Below, piece by piece: positions 1 to 7,391 of a DNA stretch of 64,000 nucleotides. This stretch comes from JBEVJC01 sp040510375 (lineage in GTDB: Bacteria > Bacteroidota > Bacteroidia > Chitinophagales > Chitinophagaceae). Location: positions 124,001-188,000 of the forward strand of contig JBEVJC010000024.1 of assembly GCA_040510375.1 (NCBI GenBank), read 5' to 3'. The first letter of the stretch is position 1. Each line of letters starts with the position of its first letter. A model generated the notes under the pieces. That model was given only the letters and a program-made list of their open reading frames with translations, was not told the DNA's origin and made no database searches. Both the position numbers and the translations under genes were made by a program.

Positions 1-1
1 C

Positions 2-3000
2 GGCCTGCTTGATATCTATGTTTGTTATTCCGGATTCGGTACGGATGCCGACCGGGCCGAACAACTATTCATCAACACGGGAGTTAAAAATGAAACACCA
101 GTGTTTGTGGAAAAGGCCGCCGAATACGGACTTGAAACACCGGGAACCTATACCAGCCAGAGTGCGTTCCTGGATTATGATCTCGATGGCGACCTCGACA
201 TGTTCCAGCTTAACCATGCCAATGAGTTTTACTCTCCGTTTTTTAATACACAGAAACTCCGCACCCTTCGCCATCCACAGTATGGCAACCGCCTGTACCG
301 GAATGATGCGGGCCATTTCACCGAAGTCAGTGATACTGCTGGTATATTCGGCGGTGGAAATAATTTCGGACTGGGTATCGCCATCAGTGATATTAATAAC
401 GACGGATGGCCCGATATCCTGGTAAGTAACGATTTCCATGAACAGGATTACCTCTATCTCAATCACCGCGATGGCCGGTTCACCGAAATCAGCCAGCAGG
501 TATTCAACCACATGAGCCGGAATACCATGGGACTTGATATCGCCGATTTCAATAATGATGGCCTGCCCGATGTAGTGACACTGGATATGCTCCCTGAATC
601 AAACTACCGTCAGAAAATACTCCAGGGCGCAGATGAATATGACAAGTACACACTGATGGTGAACTCCGGTTATGGTCACCAGAATAACCGTAACATGTTA
701 CAGCTTAACCGCGGTTACGATGAACAGGGCCTGCCGGTATTCAGTGAAATCGGTCAGTTGTCGGGCATTTCCAATACAGACTGGAGCTGGGCATCTCTCT
801 TTGCTGATTTTGATAATGATGGTTATAAAGACCTGTTCGTTACCAATGGTTACCTCCGCGAATCAACCAATCTCGACTTCATGAAATATGAAGTGGCGGA
901 AGCCATGCAGAAAGCCGCCGAAAGCGGCCTGGACGTCAGTACACCCCAGGGTTATGCCAGTAATATGCCGCTATATGACCTGGTTAAAAAAATGCCTTCA
1001 ACAAGGATCAGCAATTACATGTACCGGAATAAAAAGGACCTGACATTTGCCAATGAAACCGGGGCCTGGGGACTGGATGAGCCAGGAATCAGCAGTGGCG
1101 CGGCTTACGCCGATCTCGACAACGATGGCGATCTGGATCTGATCGTATGTAATAACAATGATCCGGTATGGATTTACCAGAACCATGGCGACAGTAAGAC
1201 AAAAAATAATTACCTGCGCATAAAACTCAGGGGCGACAGGCTGAATACGTATGCACTGGGCGCCAAAGTATTTGTTGAAACAGACAGCACGGAACAAATG
1301 CAGGAAATGTACCCGGTGCGCGGTTACCAGTCGTCTGTTGATTATGTTCTCAACTTCGGACTTGGCCAGGCTTCCAATATTAAACAGGTACTGGTATACT
1401 GGACACCCGACTCTGTCACTGTTGTAAAGTCGCCCGCTATCAACAGCACAATTAATGTAAACCGGGCCGATGCGGTGTTTCTGACACCAGCCGATACAAA
1501 CAGAACTTCTCTCTTCAGCGACCTCAGTGTTAATTCCGGACTCGACTTCCGCCATCATGAAAACGCTTTTGTTGATTTCAAAAGAGAGTTCCTGATCCCC
1601 TACCAGCTCTCTCGGCAGGGACCAAAAATGTCGGTTGCAGATGTGAATGGTGACGGACTTGAAGATGTATTCATTGGCGGAGCACTGGGTCAGGGTGGAA
1701 AAATGTTCCTGCAAAACATGGACGGCAGGTTCCGCGTTTCTGAAAGCCAGCCATGGACCGGTTCCGGCAGCGAAGAGATCGGCTCACTTTTTTTTGATGC
1801 GGATAAAGATGGCGACCCCGACCTGTACATTGTTAATGGAGGTAATGAATGGAGGATGGCAGGAGCGGAATTGCAGGACCAGTTATACATCAATAATGGC
1901 AGGGGTTTATTTGCCCTTTCAGAAGGATCATTACCGGCGGAAGTATATAGTGGTACTTGTGTAACTGCGGCCGACTTCGACAAGGACGGCGACCTGGATC
2001 TCTTTGTAGGCGCCAGTTCTGTGCCGGGAGTTTACCCCGTCAGTACCGGTAATATTATACTGCGCAATGATCATCGCGATGGATCCAGCCTGCCTCATTT
2101 TACAGATATTACCAGACAGGTAGCAGGTGATACCTTACTGAAAGCGGGGATGGTGACGGATGCGGAATGGGCCGACCTGGACAAAGATGGATGGCCCGAC
2201 CTGGTTATTGGCGGTAACTGGATGCCGGTAACCATCTTCCATAACGAACAGGGAAAATCGTTCCGTAATATAACCGGTGAAGCGGGTCTGCAGTCCTCCA
2301 ATGGCTGGTCGTCCCGGTTACTCATCGCAGATCTCGATAATGATGGTGATCCTGATATTGTATCAGGAAATCTTGGCAATAATACCCAGTTCCGGACAAC
2401 CGCCGATGAACCCATGGTGCTTTATGCAAGTGACTTCAATGATGATGGAAGACTTGATCCGGTTATCAGCTGGTATATCCATAATATCAGTTATCCCTTT
2501 AACTCAAGGGATGAGCTGGTGGAGCAGATGCCTGCACTGAACAAACGTTTTATCCGGTATGAGGATTACGCGAAAGCAACCATGAATTCACTGTTCACAA
2601 AGGAGCAGATAGACAAAGCACGCAAATATTATATCTACAATACTGCAAGCCAGATCCTGATCAACAACAAGGAAAAGTTTGAAGTACGGACGCTGCCCAC
2701 AGAGGTGCAGTTCAGCCTTGTCAATTCAATCCTGTATAATGACTTTGATGGAGATGGATTGAAGGACCTGTTACTTGCAGGAAATTTTTTTCCATTCCGC
2801 GCACAGCAAGGCAGGTGTGATGCAAGTATCGGCACCTTGCTTAAAGGGGATGGGAAAGGTAATTTTATAACGGTAAACCGCCAGGAAACGGGGCTGACAA
2901 TCGGTGGTGATGTCCGGGATATGGTGGAAATAAACGGAAAGACAGGCAGGCAGATCATTATATCCAAAAACAATGATGCGGTGCAGGTTTTAAAAATTCA

Positions 3001-3010
3001 TTCTGAGTAA
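2..3010 (+). CDS. FG-GAP/VCBS repeat protein with ASPIC/UnbV domain (5'-truncated)
   Basis: The reading frame is open to the left edge of the window, so the true start lies outside it; a GTG at 101 is only an internal codon. About twelve calcium-binding-like FG-GAP motifs of the type D-x-[DN]-x-D-G-x-x-D are visible, for example DLDNDGDLDLIV and DLDKDGWPDLVIG, which is typical of integrin-like beta-propellers. Between roughly nucleotides 1210 and 1460 lies an ASPIC/UnbV module (NNYLRIKLRGD, then GYQSSVDYVLNFGLG). Such proteins are exported and in Bacteroidota often sit beside SusC/SusD pairs. Cell-surface glycan or protein binding is inferred from the family; no catalytic motif is seen. The stop codon at 3008-3010 lies inside a degenerate tandem repeat. 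Confidence 0.9.
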   Translation, partial: GLLDIYVCYSGFGTDADRAEQLFINTGVKNETPVFVEKAAEYGLETPGTYTSQSAFLDYDLDGDLDMFQLNHANEFYSPFFNTQKLRTLRHPQYGNRLYRNDAGHFTEVSDTAGIFGGGNNFGLGIAISDINNDGWPDILVSNDFHEQDYLYLNHRDGRFTEISQQVFNHMSRNTMGLDIADFNNDGLPDVVTLDMLPESNYRQKILQGADEYDKYTLMVNSGYGHQNNRNMLQLNRGYDEQGLPVFSEIGQLSGISNTDWSWASLFADFDNDGYKDLFVTNGYLRESTNLDFMKYEVAEAMQKAAESGLDVSTPQGYASNMPLYDLVKKMPSTRISNYMYRNKKDLTFANETGAWGLDEPGISSGAAYADLDNDGDLDLIVCNNNDPVWIYQNHGDSKTKNNYLRIKLRGDRLNTYALGAKVFVETDSTEQMQEMYPVRGYQSSVDYVLNFGLGQASNIKQVLVYWTPDSVTVVKSPAINSTINVNRADAVFLTPADTNRTSLFSDLSVNSGLDFRHHENAFVDFKREFLIPYQLSRQGPKMSVADVNGDGLEDVFIGGALGQGGKMFLQNMDGRFRVSESQPWTGSGSEEIGSLFFDADKDGDPDLYIVNGGNEWRMAGAELQDQLYINNGRGLFALSEGSLPAEVYSGTCVTAADFDKDGDLDLFVGASSVPGVYPVSTGNIILRNDHRDGSSLPHFTDITRQVAGDTLLKAGMVTDAEWADLDKDGWPDLVIGGNWMPVTIFHNEQGKSFRNITGEAGLQSSNGWSSRLLIADLDNDGDPDIVSGNLGNNTQFRTTADEPMVLYASDFNDDGRLDPVISWYIHNISYPFNSRDELVEQMPALNKRFIRYEDYAKATMNSLFTKEQIDKARKYYIYNTASQILINNKEKFEVRTLPTEVQFSLVNSILYNDFDGDGLKDLLLAGNFFPFRAQQGRCDASIGTLLKGDGKGNFITVNRQETGLTIGGDVRDMVEINGKTGRQIIISKNNDAVQVLKIHSE

Positions 3011-3102
3011 ATGAAGGTCGGTGATATTACATTCAATAAATGATACAGGTTCAGCATCAATAAATGGAAGATGTTCAGCCATGCGAATAATAAATTCAAA
3101 CC
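2999..3102 (+). repeat. degenerate tandem repeat across the stop codon of the FG-GAP gene
   Basis: Units begin with CAT at 2999, 3030, 3055 and 3080, and most contain a TAAATG core. The first unit carries the last codons (His-Ser-Glu) and the TAA stop of the upstream gene. The second and third are 25 bp long; the 24-mers at 3033-3056 and 3057-3080 agree at 19 of 24 positions. The first and last units are more decayed. Confidence 0.55.
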
Positions 3103-3106
3103 CAAA

Positions 3107-3127
3107 TGATCCCGGTTAAAGGGATCA
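3107..3127. other. short hairpin upstream of the GH2-like gene
   Basis: TGATCCC and GGGATCA form a perfect 7-bp inverted repeat around a 7-nt loop, 20 bp before the ATG at 3148. There is no T-run, so a simple intrinsic terminator is unlikely. It could be an operator or an mRNA structure. Confidence 0.4.
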
Positions 3128-3147
3128 AAACCTAAACAATAATAGAA

Positions 3148-4431
3148 ATGACTACAATCAGGTATGTGCTTGTTGGATTACTGGTAACATCGGTGATGGT
3201 GGCCCCTGCCCAGCCGAAATCAGGTCCGGTTAAAGTTGAACTCAGGAAGCTGGACAGCAGCTGGCAACTCGTCAGGGATGGCAAGCCCTATTTCATTAAA
3301 GGAACCGGAGGCGGCGCCTATCCCGACCGGACCGCTGCCTACGGTGGAAACTCAATCAGGACATGGAGTACAAGGGGTGCACAAAAAATCCTTGATTCTG
3401 CAAGTAAGTATGGTCTTACCGTTTTAATGGGTCTGGATGTAGCCCGTGAACGGCATGGCTTTAATTATGATGATACAGCTGCAGTAAAAAAACAACTGGA
3501 CGAATTGCGGAAGGAGGTTTTGAAATACAAAGACCATCCGGCCCTGCTTGCATGGGGTATCGGTAATGAATTGAACCTTCATTATACCAATCCCAAAGTC
3601 TGGGATGCGGTAAATGAAATTTCAAAAATGTGCCATGAGCTTGATAAAAATCATCCTACTTCCACCGAGCTGGCGGGCATTAACAAAAAGATGATTGATG
3701 AAATTAAAAAACGTTCGCCCGACCTGGACATACTGGGTATTAATGTATACGCATCACTTGCCGTACTCCCGGCAGCTGTCCGCACAAGCGGATGGGATAA
3801 AGCCTATATGGTCACTGAATGGGGACCTACCGGTCACTGGGAAACCCTGGAGACTGCCTGGAAACAACCTATTGAAGAAACCAGCAGTGAAAAAGCAGGA
3901 GTATATAAAGCGCGTTATGAATTCGGTGTAGAACGTGACCTGGCCAATTGTGTGGGATCCTATGTTTTTCTCTGGGGACAAAAACAGGAACGTACTCCCA
4001 CCTGGTATGGGGTCTTCACCGAAAAAGGGGAAGAGTCCGAAGTAGTGGATGTAATGCAATACCTGTGGTCGGGCAAGTGGCCGGAAAACCGGGCACCGCA
4101 TATTTATTCATTACAGGTAGACGGGAAAAAAGCCATCCAGAATGTTTATATAAAAAGTGGATCCGAATATAATGTACTGGCATTGGCCGATGATGCAGAA
4201 AAGGATAAACTTGTTTACCGTTGGGAAATCCTTCCCGAACCTACCAAGGTTGGCGATGGGGGTGATCATGAAGACCGGCCCCAACCAGTGTTGGGTCTGA
4301 TCAGTTTTTCATCAGATGGAATAGCGCGTTTAAAAGCGCCCGCAAGTCCCGGTGCATACCGTTTATTTGTATACATCACCGATGGTCACAACAATGTGGC
4401 TACTGCGAATATTCCATTTTATGTAAATTAA
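3148..4431 (+). CDS. secreted glycoside hydrolase, family 2-like TIM barrel
   Basis: The 427-residue protein has an N-terminal signal peptide ending near AQP (residues 20-23). The body resembles the TIM-barrel domain of GH2-type enzymes. GIGNE places a candidate acid/base Glu at 141 after strand 4, and VTEWGP gives a candidate nucleophile Glu at 224. RDGKPYFIKGTGGG (about 43-56) matches the start of such barrels. The region after about 320 looks like a beta-sandwich accessory domain. The usual GH2 sugar-binding and immunoglobulin-like domains before the barrel are absent, so the fold is barrel-first. Substrate is not deducible. It follows the FG-GAP gene on the same strand after 137 bp and may be co-transcribed with it. 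Confidence 0.85.
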   Translation: MTTIRYVLVGLLVTSVMVAPAQPKSGPVKVELRKLDSSWQLVRDGKPYFIKGTGGGAYPDRTAAYGGNSIRTWSTRGAQKILDSASKYGLTVLMGLDVARERHGFNYDDTAAVKKQLDELRKEVLKYKDHPALLAWGIGNELNLHYTNPKVWDAVNEISKMCHELDKNHPTSTELAGINKKMIDEIKKRSPDLDILGINVYASLAVLPAAVRTSGWDKAYMVTEWGPTGHWETLETAWKQPIEETSSEKAGVYKARYEFGVERDLANCVGSYVFLWGQKQERTPTWYGVFTEKGEESEVVDVMQYLWSGKWPENRAPHIYSLQVDGKKAIQNVYIKSGSEYNVLALADDAEKDKLVYRWEILPEPTKVGDGGDHEDRPQPVLGLISFSSDGIARLKAPASPGAYRLFVYITDGHNNVATANIPFYVN

Positions 4432-4469
4432 TTTCAGGAGTAGTTGGCCTGACACATTTTAAAATTGGG

Positions 4470-4497
4470 GGGCTGCATCTATCAAAAGATGCAGCCC
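4470..4497 (+). terminator. intrinsic terminator after the GH2-like gene
   Basis: GGGCTGCATCT (4470-4480) pairs perfectly with AGATGCAGCCC (4487-4497) across a 6-nt loop and is followed by the T/A-rich TTATTTATT. It lies 39 bp after the stop at 4431. Confidence 0.7.
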
Positions 4498-4535
4498 TTA
4501 TTTATTAATACAATGGGATTTAAAACTGCTAGCTG

Positions 4536-4704
4536 GGACCAGGGCAAAACATTTCCTGTCCGGTGCCGTGTGGGAACAGAACAGCTTCGGAATTAAAATC
4601 AGATATACTGTATTGAAGGTAGGATCGGGGCAAAATATTACCAGTCCGGTCCCTCACGGGAACAGTACAACTCCGAAAATAAAACCGGAAATGCAGTATT
4701 AAAG
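4536..4704. repeat. imperfect 86-bp tandem duplication at the 3' end of the HxlR gene
   Basis: Two direct copies begin at 4536 and 4622. Aligned without gaps over 83 positions they differ at about 21 (roughly 75% identity). On the minus strand the gene-proximal copy starts with CTT-TAA, the last sense codon and stop of the HxlR gene; the distal copy starts with CTT-CAA. The repeat therefore begins at the stop codon and extends downstream. Confidence 0.75.
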
Positions 4705-5130
4705 TGCCGCCGGGGCTGCTGCCAGTTCCTTTTCCGTCCTGTCGTCCAGGGCAATCACAGGGGCCTGTTTCGCCCTCATGATTTTTTTACGGTGGGCCAT
4801 CCCCCATTTTTTCAATTCTTCCAGCACACTGCTTAATGAATCGCTGTACGGAGTAAGCTCATAAATGACGGTAACTGGTTTGGTTGGCATAACCTTCCGC
4901 TCCACAAATTCATTCAGTTCCAGGTCCTGCAATTCCTTTGAAAGGATTTTCGGAGTTATATCCCCCAGCGACCGCTGGATCTCATTGAAACGTAACGGTC
5001 CCTCTGAAAGACTGAAAATCAGGGGAAGTTTCCATTTACCATTTAAAACATACAGCGCATCCCGGACCGCATTCACACTGGCATTACATGCCTCCTTAGT
5101 ATGGCCCGTTGGTTTAGAAAGTGTTGACAT
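4699..5130 (-). CDS. HxlR-family winged-helix transcriptional regulator
   Basis: The 143-residue protein matches HxlR/YodB-type regulators: a Cys in the N-terminal arm (EACNASVNA), the family signature LNGKWKLPLIFSLSEGPLRFNEIQRSL (about 29-55), the recognition-helix segment ITPKILSKELQDLE, and a wing ending in YELTPYSDSL. These are dimeric regulators, often redox- or xenobiotic-responsive. The single Cys near residue 16 could be the sensor, by analogy with YodB-like proteins. It is divergent from a DoxX-like gene with a shared regulatory region, a common layout in which the regulator controls itself and its neighbour. The Ala-rich C-terminal tail is poorly conserved-looking and runs into the tandem repeat. 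Confidence 0.92.
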   Translation of the reverse strand: MSTLSKPTGHTKEACNASVNAVRDALYVLNGKWKLPLIFSLSEGPLRFNEIQRSLGDITPKILSKELQDLELNEFVERKVMPTKPVTVIYELTPYSDSLSSVLEELKKWGMAHRKKIMRAKQAPVIALDDRTEKELAAAPAAL

Positions 5131-5140
5131 ACATTATATT

Positions 5141-5217
5141 TTACGTAACTATCGTAAAGGATACTACTATCTTTTCGGATACTAATATCTTAAAGAAAGC
5201 AAAGATAGGTAGCTTTG
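5141..5217. promoter_or_regulatory. divergent HxlR/DoxX promoter region with tandem palindromic operators
   Basis: Two near-identical 15-bp direct repeats start 18 bp apart at 5159 and 5177. Each contains a 4-bp-arm palindrome: GATA-CTAC-TATC and GATA-CTAA-TATC. A third inverted repeat, TTACG-N7-CGTAA, lies at 5141-5157. A minus-strand -7 element TATCTTTG (5207-5200) and a plus-strand -7 element TAGCTTTG (5210-5217) stand back to back beside them. HxlR binding is inferred from position and symmetry. Confidence 0.6.
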
Positions 5218-5232
5218 CCGAAACAATTACAA

Positions 5233-5625
5233 ATGAAGACTACGAAAGTTATTTATTGGACCTCAACAATTCTTGTTTCTTTGATGATGGCATTTTCGGC
5301 CTATGCTTATTTCACTAATCCGGAAGTCAATGCTGGGTTCCTCCATCTCGGATTCTCTTCCAATTTCCGTGTGCAACTTGGAATCGCAAAAATACTTGGT
5401 GTGGTGGGATTGCTGATACCGGGGCTGACCGGAGGAGTAAGTGTGATCAAGGAATGGGTGTATGCCGGTTTTACGTTTACGTTTATTGCAGCCTTTCTTG
5501 CGCATACAACATCGGGCGACCCAGCGAAAGTGGCCCTGTTCCCGCTGGTGATGCTGGCCGTACTTGCCGTTTCGTATATCAGTTATAAAAAATTGCAGAA
5601 AGGTCAAACCAGGGTGGCCATCTAA
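5233..5625 (+). CDS. DoxX-like membrane protein
   Basis: I start the gene at the ATG at 5233 (MKTTKVIYWTSTILV). The alternative TTG at 5215 overlaps the TAGCTTTG -7 element and is unlikely. The 130-residue protein has four hydrophobic segments: near residues 5-25, 48-68 (KILGVVGLLIPGL), 72-92 and 97-117. The pattern and the YFTNPEV/GLLIPG motifs match the DoxX-like family of small quinone-associated or stress-induced membrane proteins. Divergence from an HxlR regulator is a frequent arrangement and suggests induction by electrophilic or oxidative stress. That role is inferred. Confidence 0.85.
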   Translation: MKTTKVIYWTSTILVSLMMAFSAYAYFTNPEVNAGFLHLGFSSNFRVQLGIAKILGVVGLLIPGLTGGVSVIKEWVYAGFTFTFIAAFLAHTTSGDPAKVALFPLVMLAVLAVSYISYKKLQKGQTRVAI

Positions 5626-5765
5626 TTTTACAACCCGTTAATTTCCCGGGTGGTCTGCGATTTTATCGGAAATGGAATGGTTTTTTAACCGGCATCCGGA
5701 GTTATTTACCGGAACAAGGTAATAGACGCTCCATATTCGATAAATTGCAATGACAAATTAAAATT

Positions 5766-6017
5766 ATGTCAGACCAGCATAAATTGGAGCTTCTTCGTTT
5801 TATCAGCAGCGACGCAACTGTCGGTGAGCCCGCACGCCTGAGTTTCACCTCAGTGAGCAAGTCGACCACAATTGAAAAAAAAGAAGCCGACCAATTCCTC
5901 ACCGAATTAAACAAGGAACGTTTCATTACGCAGTATGCAAAAAAAGGAGTGGATGGGTTTACAGTCGTACTCACCCAGAAAGGCCTGGATGCGGTGCAGG
6001 ATGAATCATTTATTTAA
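5766..6017 (+). CDS. small winged-helix-like protein, unknown function
   Basis: This 83-residue protein is not recognised as a named family. The C-terminal half (EADQFLTELNKERFI, then TVVLTQKGLDAV) has the pattern of a recognition helix followed by a wing as in MarR/PadR-type folds, so a small DNA-binding protein is possible. It is followed 6 bp later by a strong terminator and so forms a monocistronic unit. Its start region (ATTATGTCAGACCA, 5763-5776) is identical over 14 bp to that of the next small gene, although the rest of the two proteins is unrelated. Confidence 0.75.
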   Translation: MSDQHKLELLRFISSDATVGEPARLSFTSVSKSTTIEKKEADQFLTELNKERFITQYAKKGVDGFTVVLTQKGLDAVQDESFI

Positions 6018-6023
6018 ACAGAC

Positions 6024-6056
6024 GGACCGGTCCTTTGAAGGACCGGTCTGTTTTTT
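6024..6056 (+). terminator. strong intrinsic terminator after the 83-residue gene
   Basis: GGACCGGTCC (6024-6033) and GGACCGGTCTG (6040-6050) form a GC-rich stem with a 6-nt loop followed by T6 (6051-6056). Confidence 0.9.
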
Positions 6057-6120
6057 GGAAGAAGTTGCATTTGTACAATATACGGTGACCTTCAAAACGG
6101 CTGACCGCTTCCCTTTTTAT

Positions 6121-6128
6121 TAACTTTG
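6121..6128 (+). promoter_or_regulatory. candidate -7 promoter element TAACTTTG
   Basis: TAACTTTG matches the Bacteroidota TAnnTTTG -7 consensus, 41 bp before the ATG at 6169. No convincing -33 TTG was seen at the usual distance. Confidence 0.45.
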
Positions 6129-6168
6129 AAAGGAGTTCCGCACATTTCTCACCTTCAAAGCACCGATT

Positions 6169-6420
6169 ATGTCAGACCAACGTGAAACCATCGATCCCGG
6201 CAAGAGTTTCTACCCGCTAATCGTTGAACTCTTTGAAAAAAAACAAATGGCCGGAATCCTGTACGAAGACCATGGGGTTACCCGGGCAAACGGGATGATA
6301 ACTGCCGTTTATGAAAAGGATGGCGAATACTGGTTCACCCTGAATGATGAGTTGCAGATTCGGGTCAACAGTCTTGATGCCGTTAACGGCACGTTCAAAT
6401 CGGATTATACGGAATGCTGA
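6169..6420 (+). CDS. conserved-looking small protein, unknown function
   Basis: An 83-residue soluble protein with no signal peptide or membrane segment. The middle (MAGILYEDHGVTRANGMITAVYEKDGEYWFTLNDELQIRVNSL) reads as alternating beta strands with turns, compatible with a small beta-barrel such as an Sm- or SH3-like fold, but I cannot assign a family. It has its own -7-like element and sits 68 bp upstream of the transglutaminase-like gene on the same strand. Confidence 0.7.
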   Translation: MSDQRETIDPGKSFYPLIVELFEKKQMAGILYEDHGVTRANGMITAVYEKDGEYWFTLNDELQIRVNSLDAVNGTFKSDYTEC

Positions 6421-6463
6421 GACAGTGCCGGTTTAAGCCGTAAAGGGTTAATACGGGCTGCAA

Positions 6464-6471
6464 TAATTTTG
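6464..6471 (+). promoter_or_regulatory. candidate -7 promoter element TAATTTTG
   Basis: TAATTTTG matches TAnnTTTG and ends 17 bp before the ATG at 6489, implying a very short 5' leader. The -33 element is weak. Confidence 0.45.
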
Positions 6472-6488
6472 TTTGTACCTTCCGGCGA

Positions 6489-7331
6489 ATGAAACTGAAC
6501 CTTTCCGCCGAACTTACCTATACTACTTTTGAGCCCTGCGTTATTGTACTCAATATCCATGCATCCCGCGGACCGCAGGTGATCATTGAAGAAAATTTTA
6601 TTGTTACAGGCGACCAGCACTTTACCGAGATCCCTTCATTCCCCGATAATAACCGGCTGATCCGCATCAACACCAATTCGCCCGGCCAGATCCATTGCTC
6701 TTATACTGCTACGGTCGACAACCATTTCACCATTATTGATTGCGAAGGAGCCGCACCTGTCAACGTTGGCACCCTGCCTCCTGAAATACTGAATTATCTC
6801 AACCCGAGCCGGTATTGTCAATCGGATAAATTATACCGCCTGGCCAATCACCAGTTTGGAAAAATTGAAAATGATTTTGAAAAAGTACTGGCCATCACTG
6901 AATGGATTTACCAGAATGTAGAATATCTCAATGGTTCAACCAATGCTGAAACATCCGCTTACGATACGGTCACACAACAGGCTGGTGTATGCCGCGACTT
7001 CGCCCACCTGGGCACAGCCCTTTGCCGGGCAATCACCATACCCGCACGTTACTGTGCCGTTTACGCCTACCAGTTGATCCCGCAGGATTTCCACGCCTGT
7101 TTCGAAGCCTATATTGCCGGTCGTTGGGTGATCTTTGATGCAACCAAACTTGCACCCCTAAACGGAATGGCGCGTATAGCAGTTGGACGCGACGCAGCTG
7201 ACACTGCTATCGCCAGCCTGTTCGGAAATGTTACGGGAGATTACCTGATGGTTGGTGCGCAATCAGCCGATAATAATTTTGTCCCCCATTTTTATTCCGA
7301 AGGAAGTTACAAGGGTATCAGTTATGAATGA
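6489..7331 (+). CDS. transglutaminase-like cysteine protease-fold protein
   Basis: The 280-residue protein has an N-terminal beta-sandwich-like region (1-110) and a transglutaminase-like core. The probable catalytic triad is visible: Cys in QQAGVCRDFAHLG (about 168), His in PQDFHACFEAYI (about 205) and Asp in WVIFDATKLAP. No signal peptide is apparent, so it is probably cytoplasmic. Such proteins in Bacteroidota are often annotated as transglutaminase family proteins and may act as peptidases or amidases; the substrate is unknown. The stop codon lies in a 10-bp palindrome AATGATCATT. Confidence 0.88.
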   Translation: MKLNLSAELTYTTFEPCVIVLNIHASRGPQVIIEENFIVTGDQHFTEIPSFPDNNRLIRINTNSPGQIHCSYTATVDNHFTIIDCEGAAPVNVGTLPPEILNYLNPSRYCQSDKLYRLANHQFGKIENDFEKVLAITEWIYQNVEYLNGSTNAETSAYDTVTQQAGVCRDFAHLGTALCRAITIPARYCAVYAYQLIPQDFHACFEAYIAGRWVIFDATKLAPLNGMARIAVGRDAADTAIASLFGNVTGDYLMVGAQSADNNFVPHFYSEGSYKGISYE

Positions 7332-7342
7332 TCATTAAGGAA

Positions 7343-7380
7343 GCTGCAGAAACATCAACTATCATAAATGAAACTGCAGC
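7343..7380. other. inverted repeat between convergent genes
   Basis: GCTGCAG (7343-7349) and CTGCAGC (7374-7380) are inverted copies 24 nt apart between the convergent transglutaminase-like and S9 peptidase genes. There is no T-run. On the minus strand the neighbouring sequence also reads as a weak direct repeat of about 31 bp. Confidence 0.3.
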
Positions 7381-7391
7381 GGTTACGTTGA

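Noticed and set aside
998..1714. 238-codon minus-strand ORF inside the FG-GAP gene
   Set aside because: It is antisense to a strongly supported gene with regular calcium-binding motifs; its translation has no recognisable domain.
5612..5665. Possible 36-bp tandem repeat after the DoxX stop
   Set aside because: Only about 14 of 19 positions agree over the best segment with a gap, too weak to count as another 3'-end duplication.
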